This document shows positions 45,466 to 57,519 of a stretch of 64,000 nt of DNA, piece by piece. The DNA lies in NCBI RefSeq assembly GCF_963678635.1, contig NC_087066.1, positions 16,675,275 to 16,739,274 of the forward strand, written 5' to 3'. Source of the DNA: Symsagittifera roscoffensis. Its lineage: Eukaryota > Xenacoelomorpha > Acoela > Convolutidae. Position numbers and translations under genes: made by a program. Every line of letters starts with the position of its first letter. Position 1 is the stretch's first letter. The notes under the pieces were generated by a model. The model made no database searches. It saw only the letters and a program-made list of their open reading frames with translations, and was not told the DNA's origin.

Positions 45466-45625
45466 TCAAAATCAGACATGAGTAATTTCTGCGTGTTTTG
45501 GTTTTTGTTGTATTGATGAAGTAGAGCGATGGGAAAAATCCATTTATAACTACTTAATGGTTTTAAATGTTTTTTTTGTTGTTTTTATATGTGGTATTTT
45601 TTAAAAAAAGAATGGAGTTGTTTTT

Positions 45626-46080
45626 TTAATCTTTGGATGAACCTAAATGAAGTATCGCTTTTTCGTTTATATTTATCGTTGAGTCGTTAATTACCATTTT
45701 TTTTATTTCGATTGCAGTTATATATTTAGTGATGAATGGTTTCACTATTAGTTTATGACTAATATCTGTTAATGTATCTTTAATACGGATTCTTTCTCTT
45801 AAGTGTTTCGCCAGAAGTTTAATTTTTTCATTGTTTATGTCGCCTGGCGCCATAATCAAACTTTCCAATAGTTTTGTAAATGATACATTGTGCCGTAGCT
45901 AACTCTCATAATGCACCTTAGACTCTGATAATTGGATGTAGTGAGTGAAGGCCATTCCATGTAATTAAAATTTTGAAATTTGATTCTGCACTTGAGTCGA
46001 ATAAAAAAACGTTTTCTAAATCTGTGTGGAAAAAATTTCAATTTTTTGGTCTTTTTTTTGACAAACTTGGTATTGTTCAA
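45626..46080 (-). pseudogene. Unrecognised gag-pol segment upstream of RT
   Basis: Two overlapping minus frames (46080-45856 and 45868-45626) read as one frameshifted protein: RFRKRFFIRLKCR, SYGTMYHLQNYWKV, then LIMAPGDINNEKIKLLAKHL, DISHKLIVKPFITKYITAIE and ILHLGSSKD. By position between gag and RT it should include the protease region, but no Asp-Thr/Ser-Gly active-site motif is visible. It may be family-specific. Confidence 0.45.
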
Positions 46081-46267
46081 TTTTTTTTTCGGGCGGGGTG
46101 TTTTAATACTTGCCTTTTCACATAAAGGTTTTGCAATTTTTTGTGGTCTTTGATTTATGTCTGTGATTTGCTTTGTATTTGATTCAATAGGATTGTTGTC
46201 GGGGCATTATTTTTCATAGTGGTCTGAGTGAACGGGGGTTTCATATTTTTTTTCAATTCTTGACATG

Positions 46268-46603
46268 TTAATCGATAGATGGTGTGTTTTCGTTTTCACT
46301 GTCGTCAACTGTGCTATCACAATATATGTGATTTAATTGAAATTCTGATGTTTTTTTTTCGTTTTCTGTTGGGCCGGGGGTTGCTTCACATATAGACTGA
46401 AGCTGATTGATTTGTCGTTGATGTTTTAGTGTGTCTATTTGAATTCTCTTAATTGTTTCAAGGTGGTTATTTAGAAAAATTTCTTGATGATCTGTTTTAA
46501 TAGCTGAGGTTTCTTCTTCTATAATAAGAAGAAAATTCTCGTGATCTGTAACTATACTTTCTAATATTATTTTAATTGTTTGAATGGTTTTTGCAACGGC
46601 CAT
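46268..46603 (-). pseudogene. Probable gag C-terminal region
   Basis: A 111-codon minus frame, unbroken: an acidic helical half (TIQTIKIILESIV, EIFLNNHLETIKR, LKHQRQINQLQ) followed by a Pro/Glu/Ser-rich linker (EATPGPTENEKK, DSTVDDSENEN). It lies directly downstream of the capsid remnant on the same strand and just upstream of the pol segments, so it is best read as the end of gag. An overlapping frame above it has CSNYSNGRCKNH, a possible corrupted zinc knuckle. Confidence 0.45.
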
Positions 46604-47089
46604 TTGAATAGTTGCTGCATATTATTTGAGAACGATTATTTATAAAAAATTTACTTTTCGTGTTTGATTTGAATAACTTTTTTGAATTGACTAGTGCGAT
46701 TAATAGAATGGCTATATCCGTTTTGTATTCTAAAAAAAGTTTATTTGATCTAAGGATCTTTCTCAATTTAATTTATGTGCTAATTGTGATCTGCTGTTTT
46801 TATGAATAGATGGAATTGGATTTTCTGAACTGTTATTACTTTAATTTTTCCTTTTTGATAAATCTTTGTTTTTCTCCAAGTATTGATAAAAAAAAATATT
46901 TGGTATTTTGTATTTTGGTGGTTGTTTGGATTTATCCTTTGGTTTTAATTTGAGTTTGCGAAGCTGTGTCCATATCTTCTGTAAAAATACATCAAACTTT
47001 GATTGCGGCTTTTCCTTAAAAAATGGGTTCTATTCAGATTTATTGATTATTTATTTTAATTTTTGCTGCTAATTCACTAGATTATTCTC

Positions 47090-47595
47090 TGATCTCTATG
47101 AGTCTTGTATGTTATTTATAATTGAGGTAGTTGCTTGGATACAAGAAACATATCGTAATTTACTTTTTTCCATCGTGTCTTTTGCTTGTCCTAATTTGTC
47201 TACGAGTTTTCGAAAATCTACATCGTTTTCACAAATTGATGAGGGATGTGATGCTCTGCCTTTTATTGATATTTTGTTGATTGTCGTCTTCAGGTCATTG
47301 TTAAAATTTCGGTCAGTTTCTTGTTTTTAAAACAATGTGTCTTCACGGAATCTTTTTTTGGTACTCTTGTTCCTATTTCTACAGCGAGTTTATATGTTCT
47401 TCGTTTGTTAGTCTGCGTATTTTTTTACATAAATTTCGTCGATGTTGTTTTTTTGCTGGGTCAATCAACTTCGAAATTTCTTGCGTGAAATGTTTCCAAT
47501 CTGACTATATTACGAATGGCAAACTTAAAAACTATTTTTTAGCTGCTCATTCGAATGTGGTATATATCAGTGCTGTATGTCTATGAATCCAATGT
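47090..47595 (-). pseudogene. Ty3/gypsy gag capsid remnant of copy C
   Basis: Across two or three frameshifts the minus strand reads SDWKHFTQEISKLIDPAKK, NLCKKIRRLTNEEHI, KNKKLTEILTMT, INKISIKGRASHPSSICEN and VDFRKLVDKLGQAKDTME. The first part parallels the capsid traces of copies A and B (FTQEFSKIF, CNEIR) and continues well beyond where those copies end. The plus-strand frames at 47109-47586 are shadows. Confidence 0.65.
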
Positions 47596-47899
47596 TGATG
47601 AAGTGGTGTGTTTGTAGATTTTGGGCCTATATTTAATATTAAGTTGGCTGTGTCAGTATTTAAATGACCTTCTACTGAGTACTCAGGGTCTCTGTAAAAA
47701 CTTTTAATGGTTTATTTGATGTTATAGATGATTCACCCATGAGTTATGGATTAATCGTCGTTTGACGCAATTCTGATTTTTTAGGTATTTGTGTAAAAAT
47801 CGTGAGTTGATTTCTGCTAATTTCATGATGCTGTAAAAAGTGGCAATGGTATTTCATATCTCATTGTCTCTGGATGGTAAGTATGCATTGAGAAAATGT

Positions 47900-50090
47900 T
47901 TGTGGTGTAAAATTTGGTTTTATTGGATATTTTTCTTTTTGTGACTGATTTTTTGGTGATTCTAACTATGGTTCAAAAAATATCTGTTTGAAAAAATAGT
48001 ATGGCTCAACTAAAATTGTTCCATTGGTTTTTTGTTTGATTAGAAATTTGTTGTTGTGGTTGTTGTTGTTAATATTGCTGAGTTCAATGAAACTAGTCTT
48101 CATCTTCTGAGAAGTGAGGTTCATTTTCGTTATTAAGTTGACCGTTGGAGGATAAGTGTTTGTTTTATTGAAAAATGGTTAATTTTCAGTGTGGTATATT
48201 TGAGTGTTCCGTTCGACATGGAAGCTAACTGATTATGTATTTGTACTTTTGTGTGTTGTTGATTTTGGGTAGTTGTTGTCATGAGATTGTTATTGCTTTG
48301 TTTGAATTGGGTGTGCTAAAGATTGAGTGATTCTATTATTTGCAAAATCAGTCTTAGTTATGGTTTGCAAATTAGTTTTCGTTTTTGTTTTTTGTTCTGC
48401 CGGAAGATCGTTTTTTTTCTAATTGATCTGGGTGTTCGATAATCCATTTTTCAGCATTTAGGTAAAACAGTTGGTTTGGCTGTTGATTGTATAGTTGTTT
48501 GTGGGAACGGGATGGTGTTTTTTTTCGTGGTATTCGGATTGTTGTATGAATAGGTGAGATATTTTGTTTTGTTGTTACTGGTTTTGTTGTAAATCTATCT
48601 TTATGTGTTTACTGCGATGGTGTTTGAAAATCTAGTTAGTGTAGCGTTGTTGTTTCAATCAGGTTTTCTCGCGTATTCACGAAGGTTGAATTAAGGTTAA
48701 TTTTAGCTATTATTTTGAGTAGAATTGTTTTGTACTTCGCTGGTGTTGTATCTGTTGTTAATGGGGTTCCTCTTCACTGTTTTTTTTCTGAAATGATTTA
48801 ACCTCTAATATAAATCTATTATAGCTTTTAATATTCTTAGATCGAATTGTTTTAACTAACAAAATTCTGTGCCAGTGAGTAGTTTTTCCGAATTGCATTT
48901 AAAAATCGTGGGAAGAAATTTAATTTACTGGTTGAAAAATTATATAGTATGTGAAAACTGGGTCTGCTCGTTGTGAATTTTTTGAGGTTGTGAATTCTAC
49001 GAAAACTTCTGAAAAGCTTAGTTTTATATCATCTGTTTGTATTTTGTACGACGGTGTTTTATAATCAGAATCTGTTGATAGAATTTTAACAGTGAACTTG
49101 TCATTTTGTGAGTTGATTTTAAATACGCTTGGTAAAAAAGGCCTAGTATTTTAACTTATTTTTTTTTGACTTCTGGAAATTTTTGTCGGCATGGGCTGTT
49201 GCTTTTCCGAAACTAATTTATGATGAGGTTAAGACAAAGTTTTACTTGTTCGCGGGATGGGTCACTGTCGGGAGCGATGACAAATAGAGAGATATAGTCA
49301 TTCTTGAAGCTATTGTTGTGCTTAATCATTTTCATGTGTTACCACTGTTAATGTGTAAAATTCAATATGTTTTATAGATTGATTCCAAGTGTATGTTCGC
49401 ACTGGGTTTCTGTTATAGATATTTTAAATTCTGCTGTTGCTTTTTATTGATGATGATACTCTTGCTTCTGAATCAGAAAAACATTGTTGTTCGTTGACTT
49501 GTTTGTTTTGATTGTTAACTTAATCTTTTAGATTTTCGATATTTTGTATGGTTATTATATCAGACTCTGAATTTGCGTTTTTGAATTCAAGAAAAACAAG
49601 TCATTGATTCAGATAATTGTGTAAAATTGTTCTTTGTTTTTTTGCTAATCTATCGGTAGACGTAAACGTTAGAAAGATAGATGCAAAACAACTTGGGAAG
49701 AGATTATATCATTTCGATAAAACTTTACTGCTCTCAATCATAAGTGGCTTTTTTACAATTCAGTAGTTTGATCCTAAGAGGTATAATTTGAAAACAAGTA
49801 GATCATTAGATACAATTTTAGAGCCTTCTGAATCTAGGAGTTTTTGTATGTCCGGGTCAAATAAGAGGTGGGGTTCAAGTGAAGGATGAACAGTCGAAGT
49901 TTTTCACGGTTTAGCTTAGTTTGAATGGTGAGATTATGAGGGAAATTCTTCAGTTAGTTTCCTGGGTCATTTAGATAGACTGGAGATTGAATCCACCTCT
50001 AAGGTTGTTAGTCATTTACTTTAAAGGGTAGGTTTGAAATTTTAAGATAAAGTTTATCCAGAATGTGTTTGGTTTATCGTTTTTTTTTGT
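47900..50090 (-). pseudogene. 5' internal and gag N-terminal region of copy C
   Basis: The reverse complement aligns with copies A and B: 49800-49930 matches 6345-6500 (TTCACTTGAACCC(T/C)ACCTCT, GACCC, ATCTACTTG), and 48720-48775 matches 7355-7400 (CATTAACAACAGATACAACACC). No continuous frame survives. It connects the L2 repeat on the right to the capsid on the left. Confidence 0.55.
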
Positions 50091-50119
50091 GATGTGGTTT
50101 CGTCTTCAGTATTAATTCG

Positions 50120-50700
50120 GATTGATTAGACTTGTTGACACTAAAATAACCTACTTCTGTTATGGACTAGTTTTGATTTGTTCGATTTTTTCTGAAGGGA
50201 AGTTAGCATTAGGTCTGCTCGAGAATCGTTGGTCGCACCAGCTGTGTTTAGGTCCAGGGTGGCCTACTTCTAGAAAAATTTTGGATAAAGTGCACTGTCT
50301 GTTTGTCACGGTATCCTCTCTTAGGCCAGATAGATTCGTGCAACTTCTTGAATACCAATCCTAATCTTACTCCAAAATTTCGTAGTCTCAGTCGATCTAG
50401 TATATACTGGTATTCTTGTGAGGTTAGCGGAGAGAAAGAGGATATTGATTTCTAGTCTGTTTTATATTTCTTTCTGGCTGAAATTATGAGAAGTTTCAGT
50501 TTTACTTTTTATCATAAGTTTTAGTAAAAGATCATGATCAGCTAGTTCACAATTTCTTACAGCGTTAAATATCAAGTTAAATAATAAATACTTTAAATTC
50601 TTGTTTTGAACTGATTCCATTGTGTTCTGAGTTTTTTTTTCAGATTTGAGGGATGCTTGGAAAAATCAGAAAAAGTTGTTTTGGTTTTCCACTTTTTTTA
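50120..50700 (-). repeat. LTR-like repeat L2, right end of copy C complex
   Basis: Homologous to 31110-31560 in the same orientation along its length (AACCTACTTCT, GGTCCAGGGTGGCC, GATAGATTCGTGCAACTTCT, GATCTAGTATATACTGGTAT, GATCATGATCAG). It precedes the gag region in minus sense, as a 5' LTR would. Divergence between the two L2 copies is substantial, so insertion is old or they belong to different insertions. Confidence 0.6.
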
Positions 50701-50704
50701 TTTC

Positions 50705-51180
50705 AGCGTAGGTTTTTTCTCGTCCTCTCATGTTCATCATGTTTTTAGCCACAGATTTTACTCGATGCTAGTTTTCAGTTAATTTCATCTCAAGTGTATT
50801 TATCTTTTCATTTACAAAAAATCTGATCTTTTCATTTACAATGTTTGATTTCTCTTCAAATTATTGAATACGGATTGGTTTAAATAAAATTAATTGTTTA
50901 TGTTTAGGTAAAGATTTTCAAGACGGAAAAAGTTTGGCTTATCCTTATAGAGCTGTGACACTAAAAGAAAAATCTTTCCGAAAAAATTGGCAATCAAAAC
51001 AGGCAACCTCACAAGCAGAGGATATTAAATGAGTGAAAATTATGCTTATTCACGTTTTCTTAATGATGAACAAAAAATGAACATTTTGACTCAATGTGGA
51101 AAGTAATAAATGGTTGATTATTGGTTTGTGAAATGCTCAAACTGTTTGGTTGCTGAAATCTAAATGCAGCCAGAAAACTT
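50705..51180 (-). other. Intron sequence next to FN3 exon
   Basis: No repeat ends or coding frames were recognised. By the gene model this is intron downstream of the FN3 exon. Confidence 0.35.
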
Positions 51181-51182
51181 AC

Positions 51183-51536
51183 CATTTGTAGCACATATAA
51201 CTTCAAGGGTGTTACTGTCGTGACTAACAATGGAGTTTGCAAGTTCAGTACCTGTGACTCTGAACTCAACTATGCAAATGTTATCAGGCAGACGATAAGT
51301 AAATTCATTTTCCTCAAAACTGGACTCTAATACAGTCCAATTCAGCCTGTCGAATCTGGTTTCAATACGGAACGTCTGATAAAACCCAGCAAAATCAAAA
51401 TATTCGTGTGAAAACCAATCAATAACTACTCTAGCAGTCCAATTGATTGTGACAGTATCGACTGTTTGATTGACAAGCTGAAGAACGAGTGACGGTGGAG
51501 GGTAGACGGTCTTCACAATTGGAGAATTGTGGGTCG
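51183..51536 (-). CDS. Fibronectin type III domain exon
   Basis: A 354-bp open segment on the minus strand, bounded by an acceptor (ATTTTAG before 51536) and a strong donor (GTAAGT after 51183). It starts and ends in phase 1, the usual layout of shuffled animal extracellular modules. The protein has the FN3 plan: a proline-rich entry (YPPPSLVLQ), TVTINWT with the strand B Trp, a second Trp in the middle (RLNWTVLESS), FTYRLP, and the VEFRVTGTELANS region near strand F/G. Three N-glycosylation sequons (NQT, NWT twice) and two Cys (DNICIVE and VICATN) suit an extracellular location. The domain usually mediates protein binding in receptors and adhesion proteins. The parent protein cannot be named. 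A signal-peptide exon in matching phase lies upstream at 57406-57508. Confidence 0.75.
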
Positions 51537-51672
51537 CTAAAATTATTATTTCTTCGTTATCAAAGCTCCATATTTTTAGTTTTGACTATTAAAAATCAAT
51601 TTTTTTGTGCCTACGGATTTTTGTGTTTCATGGTTTATACGTTGGGGTCGAGGCTTCTACTAGAACCTTAAC

Positions 51673-52113
51673 GGGTCTTATACACAAAACGGCCCAAAAT
51701 AAGTATTTCTACGTCTTGATCTTAAGTCAATACATGCGGTTGAATCTGATTGGTCCATTAGCCAATCAAATGCACACAAAAAGGTCCAGCATTTCAATTG
51801 AAATTCAAAGCGGATAAATTATTGGCCGAAATGACCAAAACGATTGAAATTTTTTCGCGTTGAAACCATTTTACTGATTTTTTTTCCTTAGGTTTTACTT
51901 AACAAAAAATATGAAATTAGTTTTATTATTTGACTAAAATTCACATTCTCAATTACTTCGGCCAATATTTTTTTTCTGCTGGAGCAGTTGATTGACATGC
52001 CTGACCATGTTGCCTAGTTTGATTGGCTAATATTAGCCAATCAAATTCTGCTGCATTTATTTTAGCTGAAAGATATAAAGATGTTGATTTTGGGCCGTTT
52101 TGTGCATAAGACC
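51673..52113. mobile_element. Inverted-repeat element with ~100-bp TIRs and 8-bp flank repeat
   Basis: The left end GGGTCTTATACACAAAACGG and the right end (inverse GGTCTTATGCACAAAACGG) start inverted repeats of about 100 bp, both containing the ATTTGATTGGCTAAT core. The flanks are ACCTTAAC (51665-51672) and ACCTTAAT (52114-52121), 7 of 8 identical, which suggests an 8-bp target duplication. No transposase. It lies in the intron just upstream of the FN3 exon. Confidence 0.75.
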
Positions 52114-52121
52114 ACCTTAAT

Positions 52122-52555
52122 TTTTTAACTATGAATTTCATGCTACCTTTACAGGAAAATCAAATTGCTGTTTTTCGTTTCATCTGAGTAAATGAGCAAA
52201 AATTATCTTCGCGTAGTAACTAGCGTGTCTGTGATGAGATACAGGCAGCAACTTTGTCAGATGAGAATCAAAACTAGTGATGACACTGCTTGTATCTAGG
52301 CGAAGCCTTCAAGCTCTATGGAAAGTTGGATAAAATTTTTTGCTAGCAACTAAAATTGATTAAATGTTTAAAATATGAAATTTTTTCAGGTTTTATGTGT
52401 AAATAAGACACACGCGCTATGTAAACATTAGGTACAAAAGAATATTTATAATTGCATATTAACTAGACTGTTCGTTGTGAGCGAAAAGTCTTGAATGTTC
52501 GGACGGACTGCTCGTTAATTTAGATAGACAGTCTTTCGAGTTTTCAAAAAAAGTT
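52122..52555. other. Spacer, nothing recognised
   Basis: AT-rich intronic or intergenic DNA before the second copy of the segmental duplication. It includes GAATGTTCGGACGGACTGCTC-like sequence distantly resembling the foldback repeat ends. Confidence 0.35.
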
Positions 52556-52559
52556 AAAA

Positions 52560-55540
52560 AGTCGAGTTTGTTTTTTCAGTTCTGTTTTTAAAGTTTATTC
52601 CCCACACACCATGTAAGGTACAAAATGACATGTTGCGCCTGCTGGCCTATGATTAACAGCAAACAGCCTGCCTCGGTTTAAAATGGAATGATTCGGTTTC
52701 CAGCATAGATTTTATCAGACGGCTTATCGCGCGTCGTTTATCCCAACTTATTTACAGTGGTCGAGGAAGTAATAGAACCAACGCCCATAAAGTAGGAATA
52801 GATGATCACAGGCGATTTTACTCTTTTTTTTCGGAGCGTTGGACATTAACAAATTGAGCTAAACTTTTATTAATTATTTTTTTAGTTGCTTTAAATTTGC
52901 TTAGAAGAGATATATTTGGATTATGCAAATCTGGTGAATGTGAAGTCATAGAGAAGCTTTATGATAAGCTCTTCATGAAACAAAATTCGTAGAAAAATTG
53001 ACAAAAACTGTTTTTAGTCAAAACTTTACAACTTGAAAAAATTTAAAAATTATCAAAACCTAATTGGCTTTTTGAACGTTGATTGAATTATTTAAGAGTT
53101 GCCTCTCAACTGAATAAACTTTAAAAGTGGGAACCTGGGACTTTTTGTCTATTTCGTCGGTTATTTACTGAAACTAAAAAATTATTGTTTCAATTTATTT
53201 TGTTTTGAGTTTCGAAGGAAGTGACAAAAGATTTGTGTTTGATTATATTTTTTCTTCAGAAGAAAATGGGCTTGTGTATTACAAAATTTCCGTACACTTT
53301 TTTATACCAACTAAACGGTTATAAACTCTTGAGCTCGAAGTTAAACTGATAGTTTACCTGTGATTTGTCATGTAAAAATAGGTTAAAAAATTAAAAAATA
53401 AAAAAAACTAATAATCTACGAAAAAAAATCAGTTTATAACGGTTTTTGCCTAGATATGAGCCACCTTGAAAAATTTAAATTGTACTCAAAAGTGTCATAG
53501 TTTGCGTTAGAACTGCCGAACCATTCGAGTTTCTTTTTTCAGTTCTTTTTTATAGTTTACTCCCCACACACCATGTAAAGTACAAAATGACATGTTGTTC
53601 CTGCTGGCCTATGATTAACAGCAAACAGCCTGCCTCGGTTTAAAATGGAATGATTCGGTTTACAGCATAATTTTATCAGACGGTTCATTGCGCGTCGTTT
53701 ATCCCAACTTATTTACAGTGGTCGAGGAAGTAATAGAACCAACCCCCGTAAAGTAGGAATAAATGATCACAGGTGATTTTACTTTTTTATTTGGAGTGTT
53801 GGGCATTAAAAAATTCAGCTTAACTTTTTTTAAAAATTTTTTAGTTGCTTTAAATTTGAAATTTGCCTTAAGCTCTCAGTCTGAATAAAATTTTTTTTAG
53901 GAGGTATACTTGGATTATGCAAACCTGGTGACTGTAAAGCCAGAGAGAAGCTTCATGATAAGCTCTTTATGAAACAAAATTCGTAGAAAAACTGACAAAA
54001 CTATTTTTAGTAAAAATTTTACAAATTGAACCATTTTAAAATTTCTAAAAAAATGAATTGGCTTTTTGAACGACGATTGATTTATCTAAGAGTTGCTTCT
54101 CAACTGAATAAACCTAAGAAGCGGGAAGCTTGATTTTTTGTCTATTTCGTTGGTTAAATACTGAAACTAATAAATTATTGTTTCAATTTATTTTGTTTTG
54201 ATCTTTGAAGGAAGTGACAAAAGATTGGTGTTTGGTTGTGTTTTTTTTCTTCAGATGTAAATGGACTTGTGTATTACAAAACTTCAGTACCCATTTTCAT
54301 ACCAATTAAACGGTTATAAACTCTTGAGCTCGAAACAAAAACGATAGTTTACCTTTTCTTTTGTCATATAAAAATAGCTTTAAAAATTTTGAAATTAAAA
54401 AAAATCATAAACTACGAAAAAAAGGTCAAGTTATAACGGTTTTGCTTCGATATGAGCCATCTTGATAATATAAATTTGTACTCAAAAGTGTCATAGAATG
54501 CGTTAGAACTGCCGAACCATTCGAATTTCTTTTTTCAATTCTGATTTTAAAGTTTACTCCGCACACACCATGTAAGGTAGAAAATGACATGTTGCGACCG
54601 CTGACCTAATGAATAACAGCAAACAACCTGCATCGGTTTAAAATGGAATGATTCATTTTCCTGCATAGTTTTTATCAGACGGCTTATCGCGCGTCATTTA
54701 TCCCAACTTATTTACAGTGTTCGAGGAAGTAATAGAACCAACCCCCGTAAAGTAGGAATAAATGATCACAGTGGTTTTACTTTTTTATTTGGAGTGTTGG
54801 GCATTAAAAAATTCAGCTTAACTTTTTTCAAATATTTTTTTAGTTGCTTTAAATTTGAAATTTGCTTTAAGCTCTCAGTCTGAAAAAAAATTGCTCTAGG
54901 AGATATACTTGGATTATGCAAACCTGGTGACTGTGAAGCCAGAGAGAAGCTTCATGATAAGCTCTTTATGAAACAAAATTCGTAGAAAAACTGACAAAAC
55001 TTTTTTTAGTAAAAATTTTACAAATTGAAACATTTTAAAATTTATAAAAAGTTAATTGGCTTTTGAACGATCAATTGAATTAATTAAGAGTTGCCTCTCA
55101 ACTGAATGAACTTAGGAAGCGGGAACGTGGAATTTTTTGTCTTTTTCGTCGGCTAAAAACTGAAACTAATAAATTAAATTTTCAAAATATTTTATTTTGA
55201 GGTTCGAAGGAAGTGACAGAAGATTGGTGTTTGATTATGTCCTTCAGATGAAAATGGGCTTGTGTATTACAAAATTTCCGTACACATTTTCATGCCAACT
55301 AAACGGTTATAAACTCTTGAGGTCGAAATTAGAATGATAGTTTTTCTATGATTTGTCATGTAAAATTATGTTTAAAAAATTTGAAATTAAAAAAAACTCA
55401 TAATCTACGAAAAAAAAATCAGTTTATAACGGGTTTTGCCTTAATTTGAGCACCTTGAAAATAAAAAGTTGTGCTCAAAAGGGTCATAATTTGCGTTAGA
55501 ACTGCCGAACCATGTTGCCAATAACAGATGTAAACTGAAT
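52560..55540. repeat. ~980-bp tandem repeat array, locus 2
   Basis: Unit starts (AAACTCTTGAG(C/G)TCGAA) at 53323, 54316 and 55311 give periods of 993 and 995 bp, with partial units at the ends. It has one unit more than locus 1 at 9732-11930, to which it is homologous. Confidence 0.85.
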
Positions 55541-55739
55541 CCGTAAGTATTGTTTTTACACAACAAATAAGCATAGGGTGAATTTTGTTCGAGCAAGTTT
55601 TAGCGATTGATTGTAAGAACATGTGAAAAACGCCAAATTATTTCAATTGTTTAGGCGAGTTTTTAAGAAATTTACTGATTTATTTGAACTTTTAAAAGTG
55701 ATTCCAGTAAAACTAAAAACGGGAATGAAATAGTTGAGA

Positions 55740-56965
55740 TACATTTTTTATCCTCACAACTTTTTGCTCCGACTTTCTTAACAAAATTAACAGAATATTT
55801 TTGTGCTTAGGGTGGTTTATTTTTTCTGACAAAATTCGACTTTTCAACCAGCCATTTCTGACCGAGTTTTTTATATTTGAAAGTTATTGTTATCCTGAGC
55901 TTAAATTTGAAAAATTATTTCACCTGTGATTGTTTTTCATTAAGTTATATGATTTTAAAGGTTGCCATTTTGGCCAATTTGGGACAATTAACGCGCCATC
56001 TATTTCGCGCTTTTAACCCGTAAGCGGAGATTTAATCCGTTTTAGAAATTTTTCTAAATCAAGGAAGCTTATATGCCATAATCAATTTGTTAAAAGCAGC
56101 TAAATCTATCACTTTGCTTATAATATGATGTGTGGGGGATGTTTCCACAAAAAATCTCATATTTTTTTTTTAAAACTTTTAATTTTTTTTCATTAAGTTT
56201 AAACTTATTATGTGATTACTGCTCCAAAGACCTTAAAAGGCAGATGGAACATTCAGGGCTTCGCCCTGTTACGAGCAGTCTTTTTTTATTTAAAATTGGG
56301 GCATACTGATTTTTCCCGGCATAGATTAACAATACTCAAGTTCAAATTTTGAAGCAGAAAATTTTTTTTTCAGTACAAGTTATCCGGGGACAGACTAAAG
56401 TGCAGTCTGTTAACGCAAAACTTTGTCGTGATACTAGATATTTAGTTTTAATGTAAACGAGACTACTCGTATCAGGGCGAAACCCTGTGAATGTTCTGAC
56501 TGCCTTTTAGGGTTTATGGAGCAGTATTAACATAACAAAACTAAATGTAAAAAAAAAAATTTCTGAAATTTGAGTTTTTTATGGAAATCATCCCCCCACA
56601 TGCCATATAAAGTACAAAAGAATAGATTTCGCTCCTTGTAAAAAATCTTTTATGGCAAATAAACTTCTTTCAACCAATTTGGAACGATTCTTATGACGGA
56701 TTAAATCTCCGCTTACGCGCTAATAGCGCGAAATACATCGCGCTTTAATTATCGCAAATTGGCCAAAATGGCAATCTTTAAACCCCCATAACTTTACAAA
56801 AAATGATCACAGGTTAAAATATATTTTCACATTTAAGCTCAAGACAACAATAACTTTTGAATGATATAAAAAATCTATATTTAAAAAGTCGAAATTTGTC
56901 TGAATAAAAAAACCCACCCGAGCACAATTATTCCGTTACTTTCGTATCGAAAGTCGGAACAATAA
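55740..56965. repeat. Foldback element with ~500-bp inverted arms, locus 2
   Basis: Counterpart of 12150-13345 with the same inverted arms (about 55760-56290 and 56455-56965) and CpG-rich cores. Further single arms follow at about 56970-57270 and 58130-58640, matching 13346-13660 and 14510-15055. Confidence 0.65.
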
Positions 56966-57405
56966 AGATGAACTGATTTGAATAATTTGGGTCAATTAAC
57001 GAGCGACGTATTTAGCGCTACTTTGAAATCGCTTCGTCTTTGAAACCAACCTAATATGGTTAAAACAGGCTATTATTCATAATTGCTACACTACTAGGAG
57101 CAAAATCATACTCTGTACTTTGTATGGTGTAAAGGGGTATTATTAAAAAAAAAAACTCATTTTTTATAATTTTTTTATCTTTTTGTTTTGAGCGATCACT
57201 GCTCAATAGACAATAAAAACTAGTCGGAACATTCAAGGATTCGCTTTCATATGAGCAGTCTTCTTTATGATGTGCTATTCACTTTAAAACTTTTTTGCTG
57301 TTACAAATTTTGCCAGTGATTTCATGTTTGTGACTATTCATTTTGTTTTTGAAAAACCACTTGAGTATGTAACGAGTTCAAGTGTGAATAATGCCACAGA
57401 CTCAC

Positions 57406-57508
57406 TTGCTCCTCCATCTTTTCCTGACCGCTGAGCTGATTCTGGTTTTGCAAAGCAAAGGTTCACAAAGAGGAAGAATACGCTGCACTTTCTGAAGAGT
57501 TCATCCAT
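57406..57508 (-). CDS. Signal-peptide first exon of probable FN3 gene
   Basis: ATG at 57508 in the context AAAAATGG. The peptide begins MDELFRKC, has the hydrophobic core VFFLFVNLCFA and a polar end KPESAQRSGKDGGA, then a GTGAGT donor after 57406. Length 103 bp leaves one base over, i.e. a phase 1 junction. Joined to the FN3 exon at 51536, which needs two bases to complete a codon, the frame stays open and gives a Thr at the junction. The product would be secreted or membrane-anchored through an N-terminal signal. The intron would be about 5.9 kb and contains the 980-bp array and the MITE at 51673. The longer frame reading through the donor (into FTLELVTYS) is an alternative. The exon at 13786-13888 is identical. 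Confidence 0.55.
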
Positions 57509-57519
57509 TTTTCTCTATG

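Noticed and set aside
47109-47586. Two plus-strand ORFs of 73 and 83 codons
   Set aside because: They lie opposite the gag capsid remnant on the minus strand and are its shadows.
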